Shown here: positions 1 through 9,313 of the stretch, piece after piece | Position numbering within the stretch: the stretch's first letter is position 1 | How the letters are laid out: each line of letters starts with the position of its first letter | Source of the DNA: Oerskovia enterophila | GTDB lineage: Bacteria > Actinomycetota > Actinomycetes > Actinomycetales > Cellulomonadaceae | Length of the DNA: 64,000 nucleotides | NCBI RefSeq assembly: GCF_001692445.1 | Contig: NZ_MAQA01000001.1 | Location: 167,785-231,784 of the forward strand | Direction: 5' to 3' | The notes under the pieces: generated by a model | Told to the model about the DNA's origin: nothing | The model's database searches: none | What the model saw: only the letters and a program-made list of their open reading frames with translations | Position numbers and translations under genes: made by a program

Positions 1-354
1 GCCGACGACATCGACATCGCCGCACTGACGAGCGGCAAGGTGCTCGACGGCTACGGCCTGATCCTCGACATGGGGGTCGACGGCCTGGTGGCCGTGGAGA
101 TCGGCGGCGAGGAGCAGCTCCCGCTCCTGCTGCGCAACCTCCCGTGGGCCTCGCAGGGCGCTGTCGCCTACCGGTTGCGCTGGGAGCCGCGCGACCTGGT
201 CGAGGCACAGATGGAGTCGCCGTCGTTCGAGCTGAAGATCGCGCGCAAGCGTGCGGCCGAGCTCATCGCGACCGTGACGCGGGCGCTCTACGCCGCGGTC
301 GGTGGCGAGATCGCCGACGAGGCCGACTTCCTCGTGGACCCGCAGGACATCTGA
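1..354 (+). CDS. 3' end of an unrecognised protein
   Basis: The reading frame is open from the first base of the window and stops at 352-354, so only the last 117 residues are visible. I do not recognise the family. The visible part is soluble, without membrane segments or signal peptide. It has a charged stretch rich in Arg, Glu and Ala (around 200-300) that looks helical, and an acidic C-terminus. Codon use is typical of the neighbours (strong G/C in third positions), which supports a real gene. A GTG at 40 is possible but the frame continues upstream of it. A hairpin follows the stop. Confidence 0.7.
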   Translation, partial: ADDIDIAALTSGKVLDGYGLILDMGVDGLVAVEIGGEEQLPLLLRNLPWASQGAVAYRLRWEPRDLVEAQMESPSFELKIARKRAAELIATVTRALYAAVGGEIADEADFLVDPQDI

Positions 355-359
355 GCGAC

Positions 360-388
360 GGGTGCGGGCCGGCCGGCGGCCCGCACCC
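360..388 (+). terminator. Hairpin after the first gene
   Basis: An 11-bp perfect inverted repeat (360-370 pairs with 378-388) with a 7-nt loop starts 6 nt after the stop of the first gene. There is no T-run, as is usual for terminators in this window. Confidence 0.5.
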
Positions 389-482
389 GGCCTCGGGAGG
401 CCGGAGCGTGGTTGCGCTCCCAGAGGCCCGCGAATACTCTGTGCCGAGTAGTCGAAGACGGGCGAGAACGGGCGAGGCGGAC

Positions 483-1118
483 ATGGTTGACGACGCAGCG
501 TCCGGCGACGCCGCCACAATACGGCGCCGCGCGAACGCCCTGGCGCTCGCGGTCCTCGCGCAGCTCGCGGAGCGGCCCATGCACCCGTACGAGATCGCCC
601 GCACGCTCAAGGACCGCCGCAAGGACGAGTCCGTGCGGCTCAACTACGGCTCGCTCTACTCGGTCATCACGGCGCTCGTGCGCGACGGGCTCATCGAGCC
701 CGCGGGCACCGAGCAGGACGGGAACCGCCCGCAGCGCACCGTCTACCGGTTGACCGGGGCGGGGCGGACCGAGGTCGACGACTGGATGCGCGCCCTGCTG
801 GGCGCGCCCGTCAAGGAGTACCCGCAGTTCATGGCGGCGCTCAGCTTCCTCCCGCTGCTGGCGCCCGACGACGTCGCGGACCTCCTGCGCACCCGTCTCG
901 TCGCGCTGCGGGTCAAGGTCCGCCGGATCGAGGACGACCTGGAGGACCTGGAGCACACCGACGGGGCGCGAGGCGAGACGTCCGAGCTCGCGGTCGCGGG
1001 CTCGCGGTACGAGCTCGCGATCCTGCGCGCCGAGCTCGCGTACGCCGACGTGCTGGTGCGACGCATCGCCGACGGGACCCTCGGGGGGATCGAGGCGTGG
1101 CGGGCGGCCGTCCGCTGA
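483..1118 (+). CDS. PadR-family transcriptional regulator
   Basis: A 211-residue PadR-type regulator. Residues about 15-95 form the PadR winged helix, with the family signatures MHPYEIA and YGSLYSVI and the wing region QRTVYRLTGAGR. The C-terminal half is helical and charged, as in the dimerisation domain of the longer (PadR-s1 like) members. The frame is open further upstream, but the ATG at 483 begins where PadR similarity begins and is preceded by a weak GGCGAGG. It stands alone between a terminator-like hairpin and the leader of the mrp operon. PadR proteins usually repress nearby transporter genes, so mrp is a possible target, but nothing in the sequence proves it. Confidence 0.88.
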   Translation: MVDDAASGDAATIRRRANALALAVLAQLAERPMHPYEIARTLKDRRKDESVRLNYGSLYSVITALVRDGLIEPAGTEQDGNRPQRTVYRLTGAGRTEVDDWMRALLGAPVKEYPQFMAALSFLPLLAPDDVADLLRTRLVALRVKVRRIEDDLEDLEHTDGARGETSELAVAGSRYELAILRAELAYADVLVRRIADGTLGGIEAWRAAVR

Positions 1119-1373
1119 CGCCCTCCGGAGGCGCCGTCGGCTCGCCGCGTCGTGGTCCGCTCGTGTGTTCCCGCTGAACCTGTGACATCACCCACCGATC
1201 CTCGGGGCGCCGAGTGGTCACCAGGGCCTCGTTGAACGGTAAAATACCTACCGGACCCGGTGTGTCTCCGGGCCGTCCTCTGCATGCGCGCTGTCGCGTC
1301 GTCCTGGTCGGTCCTGACGGCAGCCCCTGGTCCACGTTCTCGCCCACCCGCCCCCGACCAGGACGGAGCGGAC
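1119..1373 (+). promoter_or_regulatory. Leader region of the mrp operon with a hairpin at the ribosome binding site
   Basis: Gene-free stretch of 255 nt. A TAAAAT hexamer at 1240-1245 could be a -10 box; I see no convincing -35. Downstream, 1300-1311 (CGTCCTGGTCGG) is perfectly complementary to 1354-1365. The 3' arm ends on the first bases of the GGAGCGG ribosome binding site (1364-1370) that serves the GTG start at 1374. Pairing would partly occlude that site. Short open frames across this region look like noise. Confidence 0.4.
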
Positions 1374-4300
1374 GTGCTCTATCTGCTCGTTGCGCATCTG
1401 GCAATGGCACTCGGCGCGCCCGCACTCGTGTCGGTGCTGGGCCGCAAGGCGTTCTTGGTGATGGCTCTCGCGCCCGCCTCCGCCGCTGTCTACGCCCTCA
1501 GCTGGACCACACGCGTCATGGACGGCGTGCACCCCACCGAGGTCACCCAGTGGGTGCCCGGGCTGGGGCTCGAGCTCGCCTTCCGCATGGACACCCTGTC
1601 CTGGCTCATGCTGCTGCTCGTCGGCGGCGTCGGGGCCCTGGTCCTCGTCTACTGCTCGGCCTACTTCTCTCCCACCGCGTCCGGCCTCGGGCGCTTCGGC
1701 GCCGTGCTCACGGCGTTCGCGGGGGCCATGGTCGGCCTGGTCACGGCCGACGACATGCTGCTCCTGTTCATCTTCTGGGAGCTCACGACCGTCTTCTCCT
1801 ACCTGCTGATCGGCCACTACGCCGACCGCAAGGCTAGCCGGCGTGCCGCGATGCAGGCCATCATCGTCACGACCGCAGGCGGTCTGGCGATGCTCGTGGG
1901 TGTCGTGATCCTGGGGGTCCAGGGCGGCACCTTCCGCCTCTCGGAGATCATCGCGGACCCTCCGACGGGCGGGGCCGTGACTGCCGCGACCGTGTGCCTG
2001 CTGGCCGGGGCGGCGAGCAAGGCCGCGCTCATCCCGCTGCACTTCTGGCTCCCCGCAGCCATGGCCGCTCCCACCCCGGTCAGCGCCTACCTGCACGCCG
2101 CGGCCATGGTCAAGGCTGGCGTCTACCTCGTGGCGCGGTTCGCCCCCGCCTACTCCGACACCACGGTCTGGCGCACGATCGTCATCGTCCTGGGTGTGGG
2201 CACGCTGCTCGTGGGCGGCTACCGCGCGCTGCGCCAGCACGACCTCAAGCTCGTCCTGGCGTTCGGCACCGTGAGCCAGCTCGGCCTGATCGTCCTGCTC
2301 GTCGGGCTCGGGACGCGGTCCGCCGCTCTCGCGGGCCTGGCGATGATCGGCGCGCACGCCATGTTCAAGGCCTCGCTCTTCCTCGTGGTCGGCGTGGTCG
2401 ACGCCGCGACGGGCACCCGCGACCTGCGCCGGCTGACGGGCGTCGGGCGCGCGCTGCCGCTGACCGCGCTCGCGGGCGGCCTCGCGACCGCGTCCATGAT
2501 CGGCCTGCCCCCGCTCGCGGGCTACGTCGCCAAGGAGGCCGCGCTCGAGGCGCTCCTGCACGGCGAGGGACCCACCTGGGTCGACGCCGTGGTGCTGATC
2601 GGCGTCGTCGTGGGCTCGATGTTCACGGTCGCCTACGGCGCCCGCTTCTTCTGGGGCGCGTTCGCGACCAAGAAGCACGTCGCGGCGGCCGTGGCCCGGG
2701 CCAACGAGCACGTCCGCCTCAACGCGACCGGCAAGCAGCTCGTCGCCCAGCGCGGCGCGGGGCTCCCGCTGCCCGACGAGGCACCGATCGACCCGGCCCG
2801 CATCCACCGCCAGCCCGTGCTCCTCGTGTGGCCTGCGCTCGTCCTGGCGCTGCTCGGCCTCGCGGCCGCGCTCGTCCCGCACTTCGGCGAGAACCTGCTC
2901 GCGCCCTACGCCGACACCTACCCGACCGGCGAGCCCGGGCACCTGACGCTCTGGGCCGGGTTCACGCCGGCCCTGGGGCTCACGGTCCTGATCCTCGCCG
3001 TCGGCGCGCTGCTGTTCTGGCAGCGCAAGGCCGTCGAGCGGTTCCAGGCCTCGCTCTGGACCGGCCCGGAGGCCGACCGCACCTACCGCCGGATCATGCG
3101 CCGCCTCGACGACGTCGCCGCCGACGTCACCGCGGTCACGCAGCGTGGTTCGCTGCCGTTCTACCTCGGCGCGATCCTCGTCGTGCTCGTCGTCGGGCCC
3201 GGCCTCCTGATGTTCATCGGCGGGCAGTGGCCCGAGCAGGTCAAGGCGTGGGACCGCCCAGCGCAGATCGCCGCGGTCGCGGCCATCTGCGTCGCGTCCG
3301 TCCTCGCGGCCCGCTCACGCCGTCGCCTCAAGGCCGTGATCCTCGTGGGCATCGCGGGCTACGGCAACGCCATGCTGTTCCTGCTGCACGGCGCCCCGGA
3401 CCTCGCGCTCACGCAGGTCCTCGTCGAGACCATCACCCTCGTGGTCATGGTCCTGGTGCTCCGCAGGCTCCCTCCGTACTTCTCCAACCGGCCGCTCGCG
3501 ACGTCGCGCTGGGTGCGGCTCGTCCTGGGCGTCGCGGTGGGCGTGGTCATGATGGGCTTCGCCCTCACGGTCCCGCTCGCCCGCGTGGCCAGCCCCATCT
3601 CGCTCGACTTCCCGGCCGAGGCGTTCATCCACGGGTACGGCAAGAACATCGTCAACGTGACCCTCGTGGACATCCGCGCCTGGGACACCATGGGCGAGAT
3701 CTCGGTGCTGCTCGTCGCGGCGACCGGTGTCGCGTCCCTGGTCTTCCTGCGGACCCGCAGCGGCGAGATCCTGCGCGAGCGCAACGCGACGTCGTCGGGC
3801 GCCGCGACCCCCGGGATCTGGGCCAACGAGGAGGACCCGGGCGCCGCGCTGCGCCGCCGAGGCGTCGACGAGGCGACCGCGCAGGGCAAGCAGCCGCGCA
3901 TGCTCGTGTGGCTGAGCGCGGGGCGCACGCTCGCCCCGCAGCGACGCTCGGTCATCTTCGAGGTCGTCACGCGCGTGCTCTTCCACTCGATGATCGTGTT
4001 CGCGATCTTCCTGCTCTTCTCGGGGCACAACGCCCCCGGTGGCGGCTTCGCGGCCGGGCTCGTGGTCGGGATCGCGCTGATCGTTCGCTACCTTGCGGGC
4101 GGACGCTACGAGCTCGGCGAGGCCGCTCCGGTCCACCCCGGTCTGCTGCTGGGCACGGGGCTGTTCCTGTCCGTCGGGGTCGGGTTGATCGGCCTGATCA
4201 TGGGCGGGAGCGTGCTGCAGAGCGTCGCGATCGACCTGACCCTCCCGCTCGTCGGGACGATCCACCTGGTCACGTCGCTGTTCTTCGACATCGGGGTGTT

Positions 4301-4442
4301 CCTCGTGGTCGTCGGCCTGGTCCTCGACATCCTGCGCACGCTCGGTGCCGAGATCGACCGGCACGGCGAGGCCGCGGCCCGGGAGGACGCGGGCCCCATG
4401 GAAGCGATGGAACCGGACCAGATCGGAGGGGGGCGACGATGA
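1374..4442 (+). CDS. mrpA: Na+/H+ antiporter Mrp subunit A, fused to subunit B
   Basis: Largest membrane subunit of the Mrp (Mnh/Pha) monovalent cation/proton antiporter. At 1022 residues it carries the NuoL-like proton-channel core: FWELTTVFSYLLIGH gives the conserved TM5 Glu, and SKAALIPLHFWLP gives the Lys helix. After these come the MbhD/MbhE-like helices and a C-terminal MnhB domain (about residues 855-995, motif GHNAPGGGFAAGL). This AB fusion is common in actinobacteria and explains why no separate mrpB is present. The frame is open from 1260, but GTG 1374, preceded by GGAGCGG, begins the first hydrophobic helix and is preferred. The stop overlaps mrpC by ATGA. Confidence 0.95.
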   Translation: MLYLLVAHLAMALGAPALVSVLGRKAFLVMALAPASAAVYALSWTTRVMDGVHPTEVTQWVPGLGLELAFRMDTLSWLMLLLVGGVGALVLVYCSAYFSPTASGLGRFGAVLTAFAGAMVGLVTADDMLLLFIFWELTTVFSYLLIGHYADRKASRRAAMQAIIVTTAGGLAMLVGVVILGVQGGTFRLSEIIADPPTGGAVTAATVCLLAGAASKAALIPLHFWLPAAMAAPTPVSAYLHAAAMVKAGVYLVARFAPAYSDTTVWRTIVIVLGVGTLLVGGYRALRQHDLKLVLAFGTVSQLGLIVLLVGLGTRSAALAGLAMIGAHAMFKASLFLVVGVVDAATGTRDLRRLTGVGRALPLTALAGGLATASMIGLPPLAGYVAKEAALEALLHGEGPTWVDAVVLIGVVVGSMFTVAYGARFFWGAFATKKHVAAAVARANEHVRLNATGKQLVAQRGAGLPLPDEAPIDPARIHRQPVLLVWPALVLALLGLAAALVPHFGENLLAPYADTYPTGEPGHLTLWAGFTPALGLTVLILAVGALLFWQRKAVERFQASLWTGPEADRTYRRIMRRLDDVAADVTAVTQRGSLPFYLGAILVVLVVGPGLLMFIGGQWPEQVKAWDRPAQIAAVAAICVASVLAARSRRRLKAVILVGIAGYGNAMLFLLHGAPDLALTQVLVETITLVVMVLVLRRLPPYFSNRPLATSRWVRLVLGVAVGVVMMGFALTVPLARVASPISLDFPAEAFIHGYGKNIVNVTLVDIRAWDTMGEISVLLVAATGVASLVFLRTRSGEILRERNATSSGAATPGIWANEEDPGAALRRRGVDEATAQGKQPRMLVWLSAGRTLAPQRRSVIFEVVTRVLFHSMIVFAIFLLFSGHNAPGGGFAAGLVVGIALIVRYLAGGRYELGEAAPVHPGLLLGTGLFLSVGVGLIGLIMGGSVLQSVAIDLTLPLVGTIHLVTSLFFDIGVFLVVVGLVLDILRTLGAEIDRHGEAAAREDAGPMEAMEPDQIGGGRR

Positions 4443-5086
4443 ACCCGACGAACCACCTGCTCGCGCCGCTCCTGCTGCCGGCAGCCGACATCGACCCCGC
4501 AGAGGTCGCGCGGACCACCGACAGCATCGACATGACCCCGAGCCTCGTCCTGGTCCTGGCGATCGGCGTCCTGTTCGCCACGGGTGTCTACCTGCTCCTC
4601 GAGCGCAGCCTGACGCGCGTGCTCATCGGCTTCATCCTCATCGGCAACGGCGCGAACCTCATGTTCCTCGTCGCCGGAGGGCGGGCCGGGGGCGCACCGA
4701 TCATCGGGAAGACCGAGCCGGCCCAGATGAGCGACCCGCTCGTCCAGGCCATGGTCCTGACCGCGATCGTCATCACCCTGGGCCTCACGGCCTTCGTGCT
4801 CGCCATGGCCTACCGGTCGTGGCAGCTGCACGGCCACGACGAGGTGCAGGACGACCTCGAGGACCGCCGCGTCGCGCGCCACGCCGCGCGCAACGCCCCG
4901 GCGTTCGAGGACAGCGACACCGAGGAGAGCGGAGCCACCCTGGACGACGAGGCCGCCGAGGTCTACGACGAGACCGACGGCGACGGGGACGGGGAGACCG
5001 ACGCGCGCGACGGGAACCGTCCTGGGCCGGACAAGGCGGCACGCAGACAGGGCCGACCGGGCACCGGAGGAGGTGAGGGCCGATGA
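4439..5086 (+). CDS. mrpC: Na+/H+ antiporter Mrp subunit C
   Basis: NuoK-like subunit of the Mrp complex, 215 residues. Three helices typical of MnhC lie at about residues 35-115 (motifs GVYLLLERSLTRVLIGF and DPLVQAMVLTAIVI). The protein is longer than the usual 110-130 residues. The extra N-terminal 30 residues and a hydrophilic, very acidic C-terminal tail (rich in Asp and Glu, about residues 130-215) are presumably cytoplasmic. The ATG overlaps the stop of mrpA and the stop overlaps mrpD (ATGA at both ends), so translational coupling is likely. Confidence 0.94.
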   Translation: MNPTNHLLAPLLLPAADIDPAEVARTTDSIDMTPSLVLVLAIGVLFATGVYLLLERSLTRVLIGFILIGNGANLMFLVAGGRAGGAPIIGKTEPAQMSDPLVQAMVLTAIVITLGLTAFVLAMAYRSWQLHGHDEVQDDLEDRRVARHAARNAPAFEDSDTEESGATLDDEAAEVYDETDGDGDGETDARDGNRPGPDKAARRQGRPGTGGGEGR

Positions 5087-6657
5087 CCTTCCCCTACAGC
5101 TTCGCGACCCTCGTCCCGCTGCCCGTCGTCCTGCCGCTCTTCGCGGCGGGCCTCGCGCTCGCGCTGTGGCGTCACCCGCGCGCCCAGCACATCATCTCGG
5201 TCGCCGCGCTGACGCTGGTCCTGGCCGCGTCGATCGGGCTGCTCATCGGCGCCGACAGCGGCCCCATCGTGGTCGACGTCGGGGAGTGGGCCGCGCCCGT
5301 CGGCATCGACCTGGTCGCGGACCGGCTCTCTGCGCTCATGCTCACGGTCTCGAGCTTCGTGCTGCTGTGCGTCCTGCTCTACTCGCTGGGGCAGGGCGTG
5401 GCCGACGGGCACGACAAGGCCCCCGTCTCGATCTACCACCCGACCTACCTGGTCCTGGCCGCGGGCGTCGCCAACGCGTTCCTCTCGGGCGACCTGTTCA
5501 ACCTGTACGTGGGCTTCGAGATCCTGCTCGCCGCGTCCTACGTCCTGCTGACGCTCGGCGGGACGGGTGAGCGCATCCGCGCCGGGTCCATCTACGTGGT
5601 CGTCGCGCTCCTCTCGTCGGTCATCTTCCTCGTCGCTATCGCGCTGACCTATGCCGCGACGGGCACGGTCAACCTGGCCCAGCTCGCCGAGAGGCTCCCG
5701 GACGTGGACCCTGGGGTCCGCATGACGCTGCAGCTCCTGCTGCTGCTCGCGTTCGGGATCAAGGCGGCGATCTTCCCGCTCTCGGCCTGGCTCCCCGACT
5801 CGTACCCGACGGCGCCCGCCCCGGTCACGGCGGTGTTCGCGGGGCTGCTCACCAAGGTCGGCGTCTACGCGATCATCCGCACCCAGACGCTCCTGTTCCC
5901 CGACAACCGCCTCGACACCGTGCTCATGTGGCTCGCGCTGCTGACCATGGTGATCGGGATCCTGGGCGCCGTGGCGCAGAACGACATCAAACGTCTGCTG
6001 TCGTTCACCCTGGTCAGCCACATCGGCTACATGATCTTCGGCATCGCGATGGCGTCCGAGGCCGGGATGGCGGCGTCGATCTTCTACGTCGTGCACCACA
6101 TCACCGTCCAGACGACGCTGTTCCTCGTCGTCGGGCTCATCGAGCGGCGGGGCGGATCCACGTCGCTCGACAAGCTGGGCGGCCTCGCGAGGATCGCGCC
6201 GGGGCTCGCGATCCTGTTCTTCGTCCCCGCGATGAACCTCGCGGGCATCCCGCCGCTGTCCGGGTTCCTCGGCAAGGTCGGCCTCCTCCAGGAGGGCGTC
6301 GCCCAGGGCACGCCGCTCACGTGGGCGCTCGTCGTGGGCAGCGTCGTGACCTCGCTCCTGACGCTCTACGCGATCGTCAAGGCGTGGAACAAGGCGTTCT
6401 GGCAGACGGCACCGGTCGAGCTCCCGTCGACGGGCACCCCGCGAGGCATGGTCGGGCCCACGACGGCGCTCGTCGCGTTCGGTCTGGCCCTCACGTTCGC
6501 CGCGGGCCCGCTCTACTCGTACGCCGAGCGCGCCGCAGGGAATCTCATGCAGCCCTCGACGTACGTCGACGCGGTGTTCCCCGACGACTCGGGGCGTGGG
6601 CAGGGAGTGTCGAGCGACCTCGTCGAGGAAGAGCAGCAGGGAGGTGAGGACTCATGA
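5083..6657 (+). CDS. mrpD: Na+/H+ antiporter Mrp subunit D
   Basis: NuoN/NuoM-like proton-translocating subunit, 524 residues with about 14 predicted membrane helices. The key ion-pair elements are visible: the Glu helix YVGFEILLAASYVLL and the Lys helix FGIKAAIFPLSAWLPDSYPT, followed by a second channel Lys near LLTKVGVYAI. Length is normal for MrpD. ATGA overlaps join it to mrpC and mrpE. It assembles with MrpA in the cytoplasmic membrane. Confidence 0.96.
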   Translation: MTFPYSFATLVPLPVVLPLFAAGLALALWRHPRAQHIISVAALTLVLAASIGLLIGADSGPIVVDVGEWAAPVGIDLVADRLSALMLTVSSFVLLCVLLYSLGQGVADGHDKAPVSIYHPTYLVLAAGVANAFLSGDLFNLYVGFEILLAASYVLLTLGGTGERIRAGSIYVVVALLSSVIFLVAIALTYAATGTVNLAQLAERLPDVDPGVRMTLQLLLLLAFGIKAAIFPLSAWLPDSYPTAPAPVTAVFAGLLTKVGVYAIIRTQTLLFPDNRLDTVLMWLALLTMVIGILGAVAQNDIKRLLSFTLVSHIGYMIFGIAMASEAGMAASIFYVVHHITVQTTLFLVVGLIERRGGSTSLDKLGGLARIAPGLAILFFVPAMNLAGIPPLSGFLGKVGLLQEGVAQGTPLTWALVVGSVVTSLLTLYAIVKAWNKAFWQTAPVELPSTGTPRGMVGPTTALVAFGLALTFAAGPLYSYAERAAGNLMQPSTYVDAVFPDDSGRGQGVSSDLVEEEQQGGEDS

Positions 6658-7334
6658 GCCTGCACCGTCGGAGAGGACCGCTCGCGGGCGGCTGGTTCGG
6701 CCGGCTCACCGCGCAGTGGCGGACCGTGGCCTGGCTGACGGTCGTGTGGGTCATGCTCTGGGGCGACCTCTCGTGGGGCAACGTCATCGCGGGCGTGATC
6801 ATCGCGAGCCTGCTCATCACCTTCATGCCGCTGCCGTCGATCGCGACGAGCGGGACGGTCCGTCCTTGGCCCCTGCTCGTGCTGGTCTCCCGGTTCGTCG
6901 CCGACCTCGTGGTCGCCTCGTTCCAGGTCAGCATGCAGGCCTTCCGCTTCCACCACACCCCGCACGGGGCCGTGGTCGGGGTCAGGCTCCGCAACCCCTC
7001 GGACATCTACATGACCATCACGGCCGAGCTCAGCTCGCTCGTGCCCGGGTCGCTCGTCATCGAGGCGCACCGGCTCACGGGCATGCTCTACCTGCACGTG
7101 CTCGACCTCGACGCCGCGGGCGGTGCCGACAAGGTCCGCCAGGACACGCTCGACCTCGAGGCGCGTGTGCTCCGCGCGTTCGCGTCCAACGAGGAGCTCA
7201 AGGCCGCCGGGCTGTACCACCACCCGGGTGAGCCGTCCGTGCCCGCTGGAGCGTCGCCGTCGGGCACGCGCGGGGCGGACGACGCTGCGCGCCGGACCGA
7301 TCGGCGTACCGACCGACGGGAGGGGAAGCGATGA
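6654..7334 (+). CDS. mrpE: Na+/H+ antiporter Mrp subunit E
   Basis: Small accessory subunit (PF01899 type), 226 residues. Two to three N-terminal membrane segments are followed by a cytoplasmic domain with the family motifs VRLRNPSDIYMTI and LTGMLYLHVLDL. It is somewhat longer than the usual 160-170 residues because of a basic, low-complexity C-terminal tail (RTDRRTDRREGKR). It is coupled to mrpD and mrpF by ATGA overlaps. Confidence 0.93.
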   Translation: MSLHRRRGPLAGGWFGRLTAQWRTVAWLTVVWVMLWGDLSWGNVIAGVIIASLLITFMPLPSIATSGTVRPWPLLVLVSRFVADLVVASFQVSMQAFRFHHTPHGAVVGVRLRNPSDIYMTITAELSSLVPGSLVIEAHRLTGMLYLHVLDLDAAGGADKVRQDTLDLEARVLRAFASNEELKAAGLYHHPGEPSVPAGASPSGTRGADDAARRTDRRTDRREGKR

Positions 7335-7786
7335 TCGTCGTCGTCCTGATCTGCGCCGTGCTCCTCGCCTCGGCCGCGACGCTCGCCGTCGTGCGTGCCG
7401 AGAAGGGGCCGTCGATGCTCGACCGCACCATCGCGCTCGACGTCTTCACGACCACGCTCGTCGGCACCATCGCGCTCGAGGCCGCCTGGTCGCGGCGCAC
7501 CGAGACCATCCCGATCCTCGTCGTGCTCTCGCTCGTGGGCTTCGTCGGGTCCGTGACCATCGCGCGCTTCGCGTCGGTCGAGCCCGAGGGCGAGCGGCGC
7601 ATCAAGACCCGCGAGGAGATCGCGGCCGAGGAGGCCGAGCGGCTCGCGGCCGAGGACGACGAACGCGACATGGCTGCCGACCCCGAGCACGGCGCGGAGC
7701 ACGAGCCCGACGATCTCGCGGAGGCAGAGCCCGCCGCCGCCCCCGAGGTCGACGGCACGACCGGACCCGAGGAGGCACGCTCATGA
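7331..7786 (+). CDS. mrpF: Na+/H+ antiporter Mrp subunit F
   Basis: Three-helix MnhF subunit (about residues 1-85; motif KGPSMLDRTIALDVFTTTLVG), extended to 151 residues by an acidic cytoplasmic tail rich in Glu, Ala and Asp. The hydrophilic tails on subunits C, E, F and G of this operon are a shared actinobacterial feature. ATGA overlaps join it to mrpE and mrpG. Confidence 0.93.
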   Translation: MIVVVLICAVLLASAATLAVVRAEKGPSMLDRTIALDVFTTTLVGTIALEAAWSRRTETIPILVVLSLVGFVGSVTIARFASVEPEGERRIKTREEIAAEEAERLAAEDDERDMAADPEHGAEHEPDDLAEAEPAAAPEVDGTTGPEEARS

Positions 7787-8211
7787 GCTGGACCGTGGTG
7801 GCCGACGTCCTGGCCGGGGTCTTCCTGCTGTGCGGGGCGTTCCTCGCGTTCGCCGCGGGCGTGGGCGTCGTGCGGTTCCCGGACCTGCTCGCGCGCATGC
7901 ACGCCGCGACCAAGCCGCAGGTGCTGGGCCTGATCCTCGTGCTCATCGCGCTCGCGCTGCGGATCCGCAGCTGGTCCGCCGTGGGCATGCTCGTGCTCGT
8001 CGTGATCTTCCAGCTCATGACGTCGCCCGTCGCGGCGCACATGGTCGGGCGCGCGGGCTACCGGACCGGGAAGGTGCGTCCGGACCTGCTGGTGCTCGAC
8101 GACCTCACGGCCGACCAGGAGGCCGCAGACCGGGAGAAGGTCGAGGCCGACCGGGACGCGGCGCAGGCCGCGACCGACGCCGAGGGTGACGGGGACACCC
8201 GCCGGGGGTGA
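7783..8211 (+). CDS. mrpG: Na+/H+ antiporter Mrp subunit G
   Basis: MnhG/PhaG subunit, 142 residues with three membrane helices and the family motif GVVRFPDLLARMHAATKPQ. The last 45 residues are charged. This closes a complete A(B)-C-D-E-F-G operon. The 3' end contains an imperfect direct repeat (GGGTGACGGGGAC occurs twice between about 8185 and 8217), which may also be part of a weak terminator. Confidence 0.94.
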   Translation: MSWTVVADVLAGVFLLCGAFLAFAAGVGVVRFPDLLARMHAATKPQVLGLILVLIALALRIRSWSAVGMLVLVVIFQLMTSPVAAHMVGRAGYRTGKVRPDLLVLDDLTADQEAADREKVEADRDAAQAATDAEGDGDTRRG

Positions 8212-8277
8212 CGGGGACGCGCGCCGAGGGTGACCTGTCCCCGCGCGCCTCGCGGGGTCCGGTGATAGACCCGCTAC

Positions 8278-9288
8278 ATGACCTCGTCGTCCCAGCCGCC
8301 CTCGACCACCCCCGTCGCCGACAGCCCCCGGGTCGTCAAGACCGAGGAGCACGCCGAGAGCGCGCTCACGGTGATCGTCGCGTTCGGCGCGAACCTGCTC
8401 ATCGCGGTCGCCAAGTCGGGCGCCGCGGTGATCACGGGCTCGGCCTCGATGGTCGCGGAGGCCGTGCATTCCTGGGCCGACACGGGCAACGAGGTGTTCC
8501 TCCTGCTCGCGAACAAGCGGTCGCGCAAGCCCGCGGACCACGACCACCCGCTGGGGTTCGGGCGCGAGGCGTACGTGTGGTCCATGTTCGCGGCGCTCGG
8601 GCTGTTCGCCGTGGGCGCGGGGGTCTCGATCACGCACGGCATCCAGGAGCTCGTGCACCCTGAGCCTGCCGACGACTTCGGGATCGCGTACGCGGTGCTC
8701 GGTGTGGCGTTCGTGCTCGAGGGGGTCTCGTTCCTGCAGGCGAACCGACAGGCGCGCAAGGAGGCGAAGGCGGCCGAGCGAGACCTGCTCCAGCACGTCC
8801 TGGTCACGTCCGACCCGACGCTGCGGGCCGTGTTCGCGGAGGACGCCGCGGCCCTCATGGGACTCGTGGTCGCGTTCGTGGGCATCTTCCTCCACCAGGT
8901 CACGGGGTCGCCCGTCCCGGACGCGATCGGCTCGATCGTGGTCGGCCTGATCCTCGGGGTCATCTCGTGGATCCTGATCGACCGCAACCGGCGCTTCCTC
9001 GTGGGCGAGCCCGCGGGGGCCGCGACGCGCGACGCCGCGCTGCGCGAGCTGCTGGCCGACCCCGAGGTCGACCGGGTGACCTACCTGCGTCTCGAGTACG
9101 TGGGTCCGCGCTCGCTCTACCTGGTCGCGAGCGTCGACCTCGTGGGGGACGACGACGAGCACGTGGTCGCCGAGCGCATCGACGCGCTCGAGCGTCGGGC
9201 GACCGCTGCGCCCGTGATCGCGGGGGCCGTGATCTCGGTGTCCCCGGCGAGCGAGCGTTCGCTCGTGCCGTCGGACGAGCCGGGATAG
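8278..9288 (+). CDS. Cation diffusion facilitator (CDF) metal exporter
   Basis: 336-residue CDF-family transporter. The first metal-site helix reads HSWADTGN (His and Asp ligands). It is followed by the His-rich DHDHPLGFGR segment, and the second site helix reads EDAAALMGL. Six membrane helices occupy about residues 25-240, and the C-terminal cytoplasmic domain about residues 245-320. The metal (Zn, Mn, Fe or Co) cannot be told. It starts 66 nt after mrpG on the same strand and may be transcribed with it. The next gene is convergent. Confidence 0.9.
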   Translation: MTSSSQPPSTTPVADSPRVVKTEEHAESALTVIVAFGANLLIAVAKSGAAVITGSASMVAEAVHSWADTGNEVFLLLANKRSRKPADHDHPLGFGREAYVWSMFAALGLFAVGAGVSITHGIQELVHPEPADDFGIAYAVLGVAFVLEGVSFLQANRQARKEAKAAERDLLQHVLVTSDPTLRAVFAEDAAALMGLVVAFVGIFLHQVTGSPVPDAIGSIVVGLILGVISWILIDRNRRFLVGEPAGAATRDAALRELLADPEVDRVTYLRLEYVGPRSLYLVASVDLVGDDDEHVVAERIDALERRATAAPVIAGAVISVSPASERSLVPSDEPG

Positions 9289-9313
9289 CGCGGGTAGCGC
9301 GCGGCGCGCCTCG

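Noticed and set aside
1246..1256. Second TetR-type operator before mrpA (ACCTACCGGA)
   Set aside because: Only a half site matches. The other half is not an inverted copy.
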